From the NCBI GenBank assembly GCA_964023205.1, contig OZ026835.1, positions 18,372,414-18,436,413 on the forward strand: 64,000 bases of DNA, given 5' to 3'. The notes beneath the pieces were generated by a model that was given only the letters and a program-made list of their open reading frames with translations, was not told the DNA's origin and made no database searches. The translations under genes were made by a program, and so were the position numbers. Source of the stretch: Lutraria lutraria (Eukaryota; Mollusca; Bivalvia; Venerida; Mactridae). Numbering within the stretch: the stretch's first letter is position 1; every line of letters starts with the position of its first letter. Shown one piece after another: positions 1 through 10,505 of this stretch.

Positions 1-1311
1 CACAGCTTTACTGAACACTTGAATTACAGGACGCATGCCTTACTGAATACTTGGCTTAATCAACACTGGACTTACAGGACACATGCTCTACTGAACACTT
101 GACTTACAGGACACTTGCTTTACAGAACATTTGACTTACATGACACATGCTTTACTGAATACTTGACTTACTCAGCATTGGACTTACTGAACACTTAACT
201 GACAGGACACTTGCTTTACTGAACACTTGACTTACAGGACACGTGCTTTACTGCACACTTGACTTACAGGACACATGCCTTAGTGAATACTTGGCTTACT
301 GAACACTGGACTTACAGGATACATGCTTTACTGAACACTTGACTTACAGGGCAGGTGCTTTACTGAACACTTGATTTACAGGACACATGATTTACTGAAT
401 ACTTGGCTTACAGGACACTTACATTATTGAACACTTAAAAAGAGACACTTGATTTACAGGTCACTTGGCTTACAGGACACATGCTTTACTAAACATTAGA
501 CTAACAGGACACATGCCTTACTGAATACTTGGCTTACTCAACACTGGACTTACTTGACACATGATTTACTGAATACTTGGCTTACTCAACACTGGACTTA
601 CTTGACACATGCTATACTGAATACTGGACTTACAGGACACAAACTTTACTGAACAATTAACTTACAGGACACTTGCTTTACTGCACACTTGACTTACAGG
701 ACACATGCCTTACTGAATACTTGGCTTACTCAACACTGGACTTACATGACACATGCTTTACTAAACATTTGACAGTCTGGACACTTGGCTGACAGGACAT
801 ATGCTTTACTGAACACTTGATTTACAGGACACTTTTCTTACAGGACACTTTTCTTACAGGACACTTGATTTACAGGACACTTTTCTTACAGGACACTTGA
901 CGTACAGATCACATGGCTTACAGGACATATGCTTTACTGAACACTTGATTTACAGGACACTTGACTTACAGGACACTTTTCTTACAGGACACTTGACGTA
1001 CAGATCACATGGCTTACAGGACACATGCTTTACTGACACTTTACTTAAGGACACAGGCTATATTGAACGCTTGACTTACAGGTCACATGCTTTACTGAAA
1101 ACTTGATTTACAGGACACATGCTTTACTGAACATGTAACTTACAGGATACTTCCTTTACTGAAAACTTGTTAACAGGACACATGTTTTACTGAACACTTA
1201 ACTTACAGGACACTTGTGTTACTGAATGCTTGACTTACAGGACAAATGCTTTACTGAACACTAGACTTACTGGATATTGTACATACAGGACACATGCTTC
1301 ACAGAAAACTC
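1..1311. repeat. Degenerate ~32-bp minisatellite
   Basis: The stretch is a variant array of two alternating half-units of about 16 bp, CTTACAGGACACATG and CTTTACTGAACACTTGA, giving a composite unit near 32 bp and some 40 composite copies. Units differ by substitutions and small indels, and some half-units are repeated out of turn (for example TTTTCTTACAGGACAC around 835-990). The array begins before the window and stops abruptly at about 1311, where DIRS reverse-transcriptase codons begin. Short open frames inside it translate to simple repeats of the unit and are not genes. Confidence 0.95.
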
Positions 1312-2745
1312 AGATAATGTTTGGTCACTCGAATTCAAGTTTTATAGATGATTCTTTTTTAACTGCTGGTTCAAAGAAAGAATGTGAACTAAATGTTTGT
1401 GATACTGTAAACTTGATGAATCATGTAGGTTTTATGATACATGAGACTAAGTCAGTTTTGATTCCTACTAAGAAATTGACATTTTTAGGAAATGACATAG
1501 ACTCAGAGAACATGGTAGTGACTTTACCTATTGAAAAAGTAACAAATCTTGTTAGAGAATGCCAAAATCTTCATGCTCTTGATGTAGCTTCTATCAGACA
1601 AGTAGCCAGAGTTTTAGGCTTGATGGTTTCAAGCTTCTCTGCTGTTGACTATGCACCTTTATTTTATAGAAGTTTAGAAAAAACGGGTTAAAGGTAATTT
1701 CAGTGCCCACATGTTGGTTACTGATGATATGAAAGAAGATTTAAAATGGTGGTTTCAGCATTTACATAATCAAAAGAGGGTAATTGGTAGGGGTAACCCA
1801 GATTTAGTCATAACCTCAGATGCCTCAAATCAAGGTTGGGCAGGAATTTATGACTCTCAAAAAACAGGTGGCAGATGGGCAAATGAAGAAATAGGTCTGC
1901 ATATAAACTGTTTAGAAATGTTAGCCATTTGCCACTCGGTAAAAGCTTTTTGTTCATCCAAGTCGGATATTCATGTTCAAATAAAATCTGATAATACTTC
2001 TGCTATAGCATATATAAATAAAATGGGTGGCTGCAAATCACCAGAATTAAATAAACATGCTGTTGAATTATGGAAATGGTGTATACCCAAAAACATTTGG
2101 CTTTCTGCAACACATGTACCAGGCATTGTCAATATTTCTGATTATGGGTCACGAAATTTTAATGACAATATTGAATGGAAATTAGATGAGTCAATATTTT
2201 CCAAAATAACAGATATTTGGGGTTTGCCAGCCATTGATATGTTTGCATCTAGAATAAATAATCAAATAGAAAAATATGTTGCATGGATGCCAGATAGACA
2301 AGCAGAATTTATTGATGCTTTTAGTCAGGATTGGTCTAATATTTATGCATATATTTTTCCACCTTTCAGTTTGATTGGTCGAGTGATTGCGAAAATAAGG
2401 AAAGATCAAGCATCATGTATCATGATTGTACCACTGTGGCCATCACAGATTTGGTGGACAGCATTAATAGAATTACTGATAGACAATCCTGTTGTGATAA
2501 AGGTAAACCAAGGAACTCTAACTATTCCCAATACCACCAAACAACATCCACTGATGAACAAATTGAAACTACTGGCATGTCGTTTGTCAGGCAATCCTTA
2601 CGAACCAGAGAGATACCAGAAGAAGCTTCCAATATCATTATGGCAGCCTGGAGAGATTCAACAAAATCTCAGTACTCTGTATACATCAAAAAGTGGTTCA
2701 TTTTCTGTAATAAAGAGCAGATTGATCCAATTCAACCTTCTTTAG
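1312..2745 (+). pseudogene. DIRS reverse transcriptase / RNase H (broken)
   Basis: This encodes the C-terminal half of a DIRS reverse transcriptase and its RNase H. The catalytic motif appears as FIDDSFL (about 1341-1361; usually Y-x-D-D), followed by the block ending VSSFSAVDYAPLFYRSLEK. A stop at 1689-1691 with a switch to another frame separates it from the second piece, which opens near 1681-1711. The second piece has the RNase H signatures TSDASNQGWAG (about 1815) and KSDNTSAIAYINKMGG (about 1985), then the DIRS-typical segment with IDMFASRINNQ and FPPFSLIGR. The polymerase fingers and most of the palm are absent. Its tail overlaps the recombinase frame by about 170 bp, normal for DIRS elements. 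One frameshift plus the 5' truncation make it non-functional. Confidence 0.9.
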
Positions 2746-3552
2746 GATATGTGTTACAGTTTTTATCTGAATTGTTTGGAAAACAGTTAGCTTATAGGAC
2801 TCTTAATACTGTTCGCAGTGCATTATCGTCATTGGGAATACTTATAGATGGTTTTGCCATTGGTCAACATCCTTTGGTAACAAAATTTATGAAAGGTGTG
2901 TTTAATCTCAGACCACCGAAGACAAGATACAAAGAAATTTGGGATGTCTCAAAAGTGTTATCATTTATTAAAAATTTGCGAGATGATGAACATTTATCTC
3001 TCAAATTATTAACTTATAAGTTGGTTATGCTTGTCGCTCTCACTCAAGCCTCTCGTGCTCAATCATTACATTTACTGACTATTGAAAACCTAAGGAAAGG
3101 TTCTGATGTTTATGTGTTACAGTATGATAATATGTTGAAACAAAGTAGGCCAGGTAGGCCTATTCCATAGGTATATCTGAAATTATATCTTCCGGATAGA
3201 AGAATTTGTGTATTATAAAACACTCTCAGAGTATTTGAAAAGAACTGAAATTCTCAGACATAACTGTAAATTATTGTTCATAAGTTTTCAAAAAACCCAT
3301 GGAAGGGTATGTACAGATACAATTAGTAGATGGTTAAAGAATATGATGCAATTAGCAGGAATAGATTGTACTATATTTAAATCTCACAGTATTAGATCAG
3401 CTGCAACTTCCAAAGCAAAACAATGTAATGTGCCAGTGAAAGAAATTCTTAAAGTTGCTGGATGGTCAAATGAAAAGATCTTTGCGAAATATTATGATAA
3501 AGACATTCAAGAACATAGTGTTGATTTTGCAGAATCTGTCTTGTCACAGTAG
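2577..3552 (+). pseudogene. DIRS tyrosine recombinase (stop and frameshift)
   Basis: This is the tyrosine recombinase that integrates the circular DIRS DNA. The likely start is the ATG at 2577, inside the RNase H ORF in another frame. Visible catalytic residues are the first Arg in QASRAQSL (codon 3054-3056), the H-x-x-R pair in SHSIRSA (3385-3396), AGW in the following helix, and the nucleophilic Tyr region KYYDK (3490-3495). The frame is closed by a TAG at 3168-3170. Reading resumes in the same frame for about 12 codons and then shifts by one near 3208 into the frame that ends at 3552. All catalytic motifs survive, so the inactivation looks recent, but the copy cannot make an intact enzyme. 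Confidence 0.9.
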
Positions 3553-3652
3553 TGATGTATCTGCCTACAAGGTAATTAATTACTTGTTATTTACCAAAAA
3601 TTTTTGTTGCTTTAAAGTCTCATATGAGACCGGAAGTGGTATGACGTAATAG

Positions 3653-3967
3653 AATCTAAAATCAAACGAGACTTACCTGTAAGTTGATGTTTGGTTGGGA
3701 TTCTATTAGTCATACACACACTGGAGGGATCATATGCCCACCCTTGGCATCCTTTCCCAAATAATTGGTTTAGTATGGTGTTTGTTTGGCAGATACTTAT
3801 TGCTTAGTGTAGTTCACAAAAACTTTTGTTGAAAATAATCGCTTTGAACTACTGAAAAATGTGGTCTCGATAGCTGCGCATCTCATATGATCCCTCCAGT
3901 GTGTGTATGACTAATAGAATCCCAACCAAACATCAACTTACAGGTAAGTCTCGTTTGATTTTAGATT
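3653..3967. repeat. 84-bp inverted repeat at DIRS 3' end
   Basis: Positions 3653-3736 and 3884-3967 are exact reverse complements by eye (84 bp each), separated by 147 bp. The left arm starts AATCTAAAATCAAACGAGAC and ends GGGATCATATG. The pair begins 100 bp after the recombinase stop. DIRS elements carry inverted terminal repeats and an internal complementary region used to circularise the cDNA, so these arms are probably that structure. A nested foldback element is the alternative. A 14-bp palindrome GTCTCATATGAGAC lies just upstream at about 3617-3630. Confidence 0.85.
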
Positions 3968-4022
3968 ATCAGTCGAATGTGACAATCTATTTATGACAGG
4001 GTTTTTACCAGTCAAATTAATT

Positions 4023-4777
4023 CAGCTTTATTTCACCCAGGTACAACATGGGGTTGTTACATAACACATAGATTGGAAATTTGACGATAAACAGATAATT
4101 ATATACAACTGATAAAAAGTAGACAATTGAATAAGCAAAAAGAAGGTTTCAAGGTTTGATTGCACAAATTTTCAACTAGCAGTTGTTGGGAAAATGCTTA
4201 TGTAAGGAAAAGGAAATTGAAAAAAAATATTAATAAGAGCGTGGTGAGAAACAAATCAATTAAAGACTGTGTTTTAATGGGTGATTAAGTATAAGAATGA
4301 AATTTGCTTTTAGGAATTTTAGTATGGAAAACAGCTTACACTGGTTACGTGTGTCATATACATGTATTACATCATGTTTAAACATACAATATAAAAATTA
4401 AATCTATGGCAGTATAATACATGTACTCATACAGGTGTACTTACATACATATATACCTACCCACATATATACACACAAATACATACTACATACATATATG
4501 TACATGTATAAACGTCTACATATATATACACACATACATACACATACAATCATATGCATAGATCTTAGATGAGTTTCTAGTTAAAATGTACTGGTATTAT
4601 TTTTCAAAAGAAGAAAAATCATAAGGAAAAAATACAAGATGATGATAGTAAGATAAAAACGAATGAATCACAAAAAGAAACATGATATTATATAAACATA
4701 CAAAATGAGAAATTGAGACATTGGTGTTATGTTTTAAACTTTTTTATAATTATCTTTGCCATTTCAAACATCTATCA
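4023..4777. other. Extra segment in copy A, with TA/CA microsatellite
   Basis: This segment is absent from the inverted partner near 32 kb, so it is an insertion here or a deletion there. It has no terminal inverted repeats or ORF that I can see. Positions about 4436-4556 are an imperfect microsatellite of TACATA/CACATA units. Confidence 0.6.
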
Positions 4778-5013
4778 TAATGCCATAAGACACATTCTCA
4801 CTATGTCGATTCAGACAGGGTCTATTTGAGTGAGCCTGATTCAGGTTGATAGTATAATAATGAATCTCTTTCAGGTTGATTTAACCATTAATTGGTCATG
4901 AAAATTGGACTTTAAGAAAATCAAAGCGCTGATAGCGCTGGAAGAACAGGGTTTGATGCTGAGGTTAGACAGTTACAAGTATTATCAGCCACACAGTGCC
5001 ACACACACAGCCA

Positions 5014-5105
5014 CTACCGTAGTCCAGTGGTTTGTGCACTGGATTGGTAACCCGGTGATCTGGGTTCGATTCCCGGTCGCTGCAGGGCATACTTTTCAAT
5101 GAATA
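5014..5105 (+). repeat. tRNA-derived SINE head
   Basis: A pol III A-box (TAGTCCAGTGG, 5020-5030) and an exact B-box (GGTTCGATTCC, 5063-5073) sit at tRNA spacing. The T-arm CTGGG-TTCGATT-CCCGG folds. An anticodon-like loop TTGGTAA would carry GGT. The 3' acceptor strand CGCTGC has no matching 5' strand (the 5' side reads ACTACCG), so this is not a functional tRNA. It continues into GCAGGGCATACTTTT, a tail also seen at about 53131-53147, as expected for a SINE. It lies inside the 4906-6058 segment that is missing from the 32-kb copy of the surrounding repeat. Confidence 0.75.
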
Positions 5106-6058
5106 CATATTTATCAATTCTTAACTGGAATGTATCACATATACCTTGTTACTACTGTAATTTTCATATGAACCTATAAACATGTAATTGTCTTTTACAA
5201 ACCATCTGATTATGACAGTCAATGATGTATAAATGAATTGTTGATGGTGGATGACGGATCCTAATAGTTCACTATGGCATTCTGTGCCAGGTTGCCAGGT
5301 GAGCTAAAAAGGGCTATACTTCTACATGTACTTTGTAATTTAAAAACAGTTTGAAATGTTTCTTATACAAATAAAGGCCTATTACACCAGTAAGACATCT
5401 TTCTAGGTAAAATATGCAACATCCAAACGAAAGCCTAATATGGGATTTTAATCCCTGATATTTTTTCCTGTTTTAGTACAATTATATTGCTGAGTAATAA
5501 TATGACATAATTATTAAACTACTTTTCTTTTATTGATCAGCATTCCTGCTACACATACAAGCCGCAGTTCAAAAATGATCTCAGTTGTACTCTATCAACA
5601 TTTCACATCTGAGAGTGGACATGAGGTGATAAATTACCAAATACAGAGCTGGTCAGAAAGTCTTTTATAATCCTTTAATTAGCAACAGATTATTACAGCG
5701 ATTGTTTAGTGATTACCTTGTTTATAGCAGGGGTTTAAACCACATGATGAAATAACGTATTTTCGCTGGATATTAAGCAGCGCAATAATCTCATCAAGTT
5801 CAGCTTTTATTTAATGCATTTCATTCCATTCATTATAAGCAACATGTTTTACTATAATCTTAACACCAAAGTCATTTTTATTTTTATATGGACAGTGTAA
5901 ACCAGATAATACTGAATGTCGTTTTCTCATTGGAACTATTTGGGAAGAACTTCTTATCGGTTGTGATAGGGGAAACCAGTTGTTACTATTTTCAGAATTT
6001 GATACTGTGAGGTTGAAAAACTGGTAGTAACCAAGAACAAGGTTGCAAGCAACCCTGT
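5106..6058. other. No gene seen
   Basis: AT-rich sequence without a credible ORF, terminal repeats or a recognisable family. It forms the rest of the segment absent from the inverted partner repeat. Confidence 0.5.
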
Positions 6059-6172
6059 TAAAAAATGATCTCATCCATGTTATTGACTTTGGCGATTTGG
6101 ATTTAAATTAATTATTAGGTGATTATGCATGTAGTGAACTTGGCTAAAATGTGCTTGTATAGTTAAACCATA

Positions 6173-7782
6173 TAATATCATTTGCTGTGTGTAAAGACAA
6201 ATAACTTGTGGCGCCCAAGGATACAGATCTTAGATAATTTTTATAGATATATTTGTCCTTCAAATTAAATGTAAATTTGTATTCAATGTAAATGATCTAT
6301 GTTGAATAGTCAGCGATCTGTACTGTAGCTTGAAGCATGACATTTTAACTAGTGCGTGGAGTCTGGAAGCATCTAAGCCTATAGAACCTACAACTGGTAA
6401 TATAATTATCTGATGATAAAAAAAATGTGCTTGTATATATATATATATACTCAAAATATATATACACAAAAAAGAAACTTTACATTATTCATGTATTGAT
6501 ATTTCAATGCTCATTTAAGAAATAACCAAGGACAGACATAGTGACATTTCAACTGTCCATCCCGTTGAAGATTCCAGGGAAAACAACTCAGAATTACTGA
6601 ACAGAAAGGGGAATAACTGATTTTTTTAAAACAACATTATGGGTATTCAAACTATCTGTTCATGGGCTGTTGACCTGTTTTAATGTTGTAAACATCAATA
6701 CACGTATTGTTGTAAAGAAAAACAAGTTTGATACTGAAAATGTCTAACCCTGATGAATGCAGTTTGAGTCAAACATTGATATGTTTCAAATTACCTCCCT
6801 TTGAATAAAAATAAGAGCATATTTACTTTTGCATTTTTGGTCAACTGTTTGCATAAACTGTTCATTTCTTGAACGAACTGTATCGGCTCTAGTCCACTGC
6901 ATATCATACCAGTAATTTTATCAATGCACGGGACCTTTAGGTGAATACACTGTCAACTAAAGTTGCCTCAATGGAAATCTTACCTAAAATATGTAGTTTC
7001 TTTTTTTTGAGTACAGTATAACCTCTGTAGAGCGACATCGGGCAGAGACAGAAATAACTGCCGCTCTGCAGAGGTGTCGCTCTGCTGAGGTTCGGTAGTT
7101 TTAGACTGTCATTCATAGACTGTTGACTGCCCATTATCACGGTTTTCTTAAATTTCTGCTGTTTTGTGATTACTCGTAACCGTTTTGCGATAATATAGGC
7201 GTGGCGATTAATTAATTTAGACTCTTGATTAGATATAAAAATACATACAATTCACGAGTCTAATCAACTCAACTCACAACTTTTTAAATCGAGTCCACAA
7301 TATTTTTACGCAAATGCCATTAGTAACAAATTCAATCGCTTCCAAATGTGAAAATCTTTAAATTATGTCACAATGCTCACTTACACAGTGTGTACACATG
7401 AGATATTTGAGTAATCGGTAATTGGTTTTACTCTCTCATGTAACTGGGTCAGTGCATATGCTGATGTCTGATCAATGCTTTAACGCGCTTGTACGTAGAT
7501 TTGTTTTCTTCTACTGATTGATAAGCGTGTTTTGATATTTCATTTATTGAGATATATTGCAATACAGTCGGCCCATATCGCAATACGTATTGCAATACAA
7601 AGAAGTAATGAAAAACATAACATAACTTAAGCCACTGTTAACTCATCAGTGTTAACCCATTGCTACATAGAGATAGTGTAACCAATACATGGCTTATCAG
7701 TATAAAGAGGTGAACTATCGTTTTACACACTGTACCAAGATAGGTTTATTGGAAAACTGCAAATAATCAATGACTTATTGAT
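6173..7782. other. Non-coding; TA tract and a pogo-like end
   Basis: No gene is seen. A (TA)n tract with flanks lies at about 6431-6472. At about 7013-7092 the sequence reads CAGTATAACCTCTGTAGAGC and continues with internally repeated GCCGCTCTGCAGAGG and GTCGCTCTGCTGAGG. The CAGTAxAACCTC start is like a pogo/Tigger transposon end, but I find no matching second end. At 7560-7605 a TATTGCAATAC/CGTATTGCAATAC motif resembles the palindrome in the hAT MITE at 41 kb. Confidence 0.55.
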
Positions 7783-8036
7783 CAGTTTTTGTTTGTTTTT
7801 TTGTTTGTTTATATCAAGTTTTACGCCAACAGTCAGAGTCATATGAGACAGACAGTTCACCTAATCATCTTTCCTGGGAAGAGCTAGTACTAGACTCCCA
7901 TCCTGGGACTGCCTACTTTCTCATATAAAGAGACATGGTCGATATCAGGGCTCTAACCCTCGACCCTCTATCAGTGAGAGGTTACTGTGATTTGAAGTCA
8001 GCGACCTTAACCACTCGACCACAGAGGCGAGTCTTT
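7783..8036 (-). repeat. tRNA-derived SINE with CAAACAAA tail
   Basis: On the minus strand the element starts with a Leu/Ser-like tRNA head. Its A-box TGGTCGAGTGG (complement of about 8012-8022) is followed by TTAAGGTCGCTGACTTCAAA and a decayed B-box GGTTAGAGCCC. The body continues through CTGACTGTTGGCGTAAAAC and ends in a CAAA-rich tail (about 7783-7813 on the plus strand). This head-body-tail arrangement is familiar from mollusc SINEs. Confidence 0.8.
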
Positions 8037-9490
8037 GATGATCAGAGAGATGAATCGATCTTTGATGGTACAAAACACAAAACAATATGTCTGCATTCAT
8101 TTAATTCAATGCATTATAATTATGCTCAAACATTAGAGAAAATATTGCGTTACATGGATGTTGTACCGCGATATGTATCAGCGTGACATTGTATCGCAAT
8201 ACACAGGTATACCAGTATATTGTTGCACAAACTACTTCTGCACAGAGTCAACCTTCATTTGGGTATGGCCTTTTTCAAGATACATTTGTGTCATTGTGAT
8301 ATCAAGCCGAGAGGCTAGATGGCACAAATCATTTTTGAGAACTGAGTTGTGATTCTGGTAACCACATCCATCGGTATATAATATGAACTCCGTTATTTGG
8401 TTATCCTTTGTGACAACTGTCTCTATGTAATGTGTTATGCATGTTGCAAACAAACTTTCAGGTCACTCTCCTTTCCAGCCAAAAATATCATGACACATCT
8501 TTGTTGACTAAATCATAAACTGTGAAGTTGTGACATGCAAGCTTATAGTCTTAAAGTATAGTTCACTTGCTTGCAGTATTGGAGATATACAATTAATTAA
8601 ACAGCATGGGATAATACATGTATAAATAATGAATCAATAATTATTATTGTTACTAAGACGCTGTATTTTGTAGTTCATCCAAACAGTCGTATCTCAAATT
8701 ATCCAAATCGATACCAAGGTATGAAAAAATGTCTTTGTGTCAAATTGTCGTAACTCACTATTGACAGAATAAAATAAACTTATAGCAAAAGTTATCTTAA
8801 AATTTTGACCCTAAAGCTTTCAAACAATAAACATGTAATGAATGCATTTTATCTGCTATTTAGTTTCGTCAATGTTATTTGAAAACTTGTCGTAATAAAT
8901 TGACTAAAACTATTTTTCAATTATTTTCTGTGAATTGAAAGCCACATGATATGAAATATATAAGATAAATATTTGAAATAATTAAGTGGCAAAGATTATA
9001 ACATGTTTATTAATAAATAAAACTGATTTTATCTCTTTAAATGAAGATTCCAATCACTTGTTGATAGTAAAACTGTCGCTGATCATTTGTTGTGATTTTA
9101 TTTCGAGATACGATATTTTGAACCGTTGCTCCATAAACCAACTGGAGTTACGACATTTCATCACATGACTGTACATAAGGGAATTAATGGCCTAGAGACG
9201 CCACTTTTTGAGACAAGGTGGGAAACAGTTAGAAAAACTTCATGGAGTCAAATAGTCATTTTCCCCAAAAAATCGACTTTCGACTTACAAGGTTTTGGCA
9301 ACTGACCAACGAAATTTGAAACCAAACTTAAAAGTGTTAAATACATACCGCGGGAGTTATGCCCGCAACAGTAAATTGGTTCCCGTACAAAGCCTAAAAT
9401 TTCCTTGATCAGAGAATTTTTGAATATGCACTGTTAACTATCCAGAGATGTATTGTATTATACAGTGCCTAAGATACATATCTAGAGTGA
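8037..9490. other. No gene seen
   Basis: AT-rich spacer upstream of the LINE. Several short frames lack any family resemblance. About 8145-8222 again contains TATCGCAATACA-type motifs like those at 7560-7605, so the SINE may sit inside an old hAT-like MITE, but no termini are recognisable. Confidence 0.5.
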
Positions 9491-9502
9491 TTATGAAAAA
9501 AT

Positions 9503-10497
9503 GTGATCATAATGAGAGGAAAGAAACAAAGTAACAAAAATAACAAAAGGAAAAACAGTGATAACTTTGAATGTGATCAACGTAAAGAAGGTAGATTTAC
9601 AAGGACTCCAGAAAATATAAAAACCGTGAGTAACATTTTGAAGGAAGCCAATTTGGTATTGTACAGTGGTGATGAAAGTAATGTTGCATTTGATTTCAAT
9701 CTGTTATTTGACGGTGATTCAAGTGTTGTCTCTTTGTCCAAAAAGATAGCCGAAAGTACACATCCAGGGGTGGATAGTGGTTGAAAGAGGTAGCCCGCCG
9801 TCTAATGCGGATATTATGAATTTTCTGGCTAAAATTATTTCATGTTTGGAGAATATCGAGTCTAAACTTTCGTCATTGTCGAATATGCAGGAGAAAATTG
9901 AAAAGTTTGATAAAGATTTGAATTAAATTTTTATATAAAAGATCGGAATGATAAAACATTGACCGACTGAATAAAGTTGAAGATAAAGTGGAGAGTGCTG
10001 ATTATAATATTGGTTTGGTGTCTTCTAGACTTAATGAACTTGAATTGAAAAATAAACGTTTGAATGAAGATTTCGTGTATATGCAATCTCAATCCATGAG
10101 GAATAACCTTGTATTTTGTAATATCGATGAGGCCCTGGAAGAGGAGAAGCAATATTGTGAAAATAAGATCCGCACGTTCCTTGAAGAGAAAATGAGTATT
10201 GCTAAGGATATTGTGTCCAAGATCAAGTTTGAGAGACTGCACAGAATTGGAGGAAGACGACAGGGTAAAGTTAGGAATATAGTAGCTAAGTTCAACCTGT
10301 TTAAGGAAAGGGAAATGGTGAGATATAACAGAAAAAACCTAAATGGTACTAGATACAATGTGAATGAACAATTCCCCAGGGAGATAGTCGCTAAACGCAA
10401 ATCATTGATGCCAAAATTGAAGGAGGCTAAGAAAAACAAACAGAAGGCATGGCTGGTATTTGATACTTTGTGTATAGATGGTGTTGCTCAGAGATAG
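9503..10497 (+). pseudogene. LINE ORF1 protein (RRM-like), frameshifted
   Basis: ORF1 proteins bind the element RNA and act as chaperones during reverse transcription. Three pieces are visible: an N-terminal basic segment (9503-9784), a coiled-coil-like segment with ENIESKLSSLSNMQEKIEK in another frame (about 9777-9926), and the conserved core (9988-10497). The core has MRNNLVFCNIDE, a helix with KIRTFLEEKM, LHRIGGRR, RNIVAKFNLFKEREMV and VNEQFPREIV, the RRM plus C-terminal-domain pattern seen in ORF1p of many animal LINEs. Two frame changes (near 9770 and 9925-9985) break it. The stop at 10495 precedes the ORF2 region by only a few bases. Confidence 0.8.
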
Positions 10498-10505
10498 GAA
10501 AGTGA

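Larger units (their letters stand above)
1312..3967 (+). mobile_element. DIRS-type retrotransposon, copy 1, 5'-truncated
   Basis: The order is reverse transcriptase C-terminal part, RNase H, a downstream domain, then a tyrosine recombinase in an overlapping frame, followed by an inverted repeat. This arrangement and the use of a tyrosine recombinase instead of a DDE integrase are diagnostic of the DIRS order. The 5' part (5' terminal repeat, gag-like ORF and N-terminal reverse transcriptase) is missing and replaced by the minisatellite. At least one frameshift in the pol-like ORF and one stop plus one frameshift in the recombinase ORF show that it is dead. Confidence 0.9.
3965..6172 (+). repeat. 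Dispersed repeat, copy A (interrupted)
   Basis: Three blocks (3965-4022, about 4778-4905 and about 6059-6172) match, in order, one continuous reverse-complement stretch at 31780-32118. Shared landmarks are GTGACAATCTATTTATGACA, ATAATGCCATAAGACACATT, GGTTGATTTAACCATTAATT and ACTTTGGCGATTTGGATTTA. Compared with copy B, copy A has about 755 bp (4023-4777) and about 1.15 kb (4906-6058) of extra sequence. No coding potential is seen. Its left edge touches the end of the DIRS inverted repeat, so the DIRS element may have inserted into it. Confidence 0.8.

Noticed and set aside
897..1106. Small protein made of TYRSHGLQD-type repeats
   Set aside because: It is only the translation of the minisatellite.
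1..1311. CRISPR array
   Set aside because: The units are contiguous and degenerate, there are no unique spacers or cas genes, and the DNA is eukaryotic.
2191..2594. Minus-strand proteins opposite the DIRS element
   Set aside because: These are shadows of the RNase H and recombinase frames.
5014..5084. Functional tRNA gene (Thr-like anticodon GGT)
   Set aside because: The A and B boxes and T-arm are good, but the acceptor stem does not pair and the sequence continues into a SINE tail.
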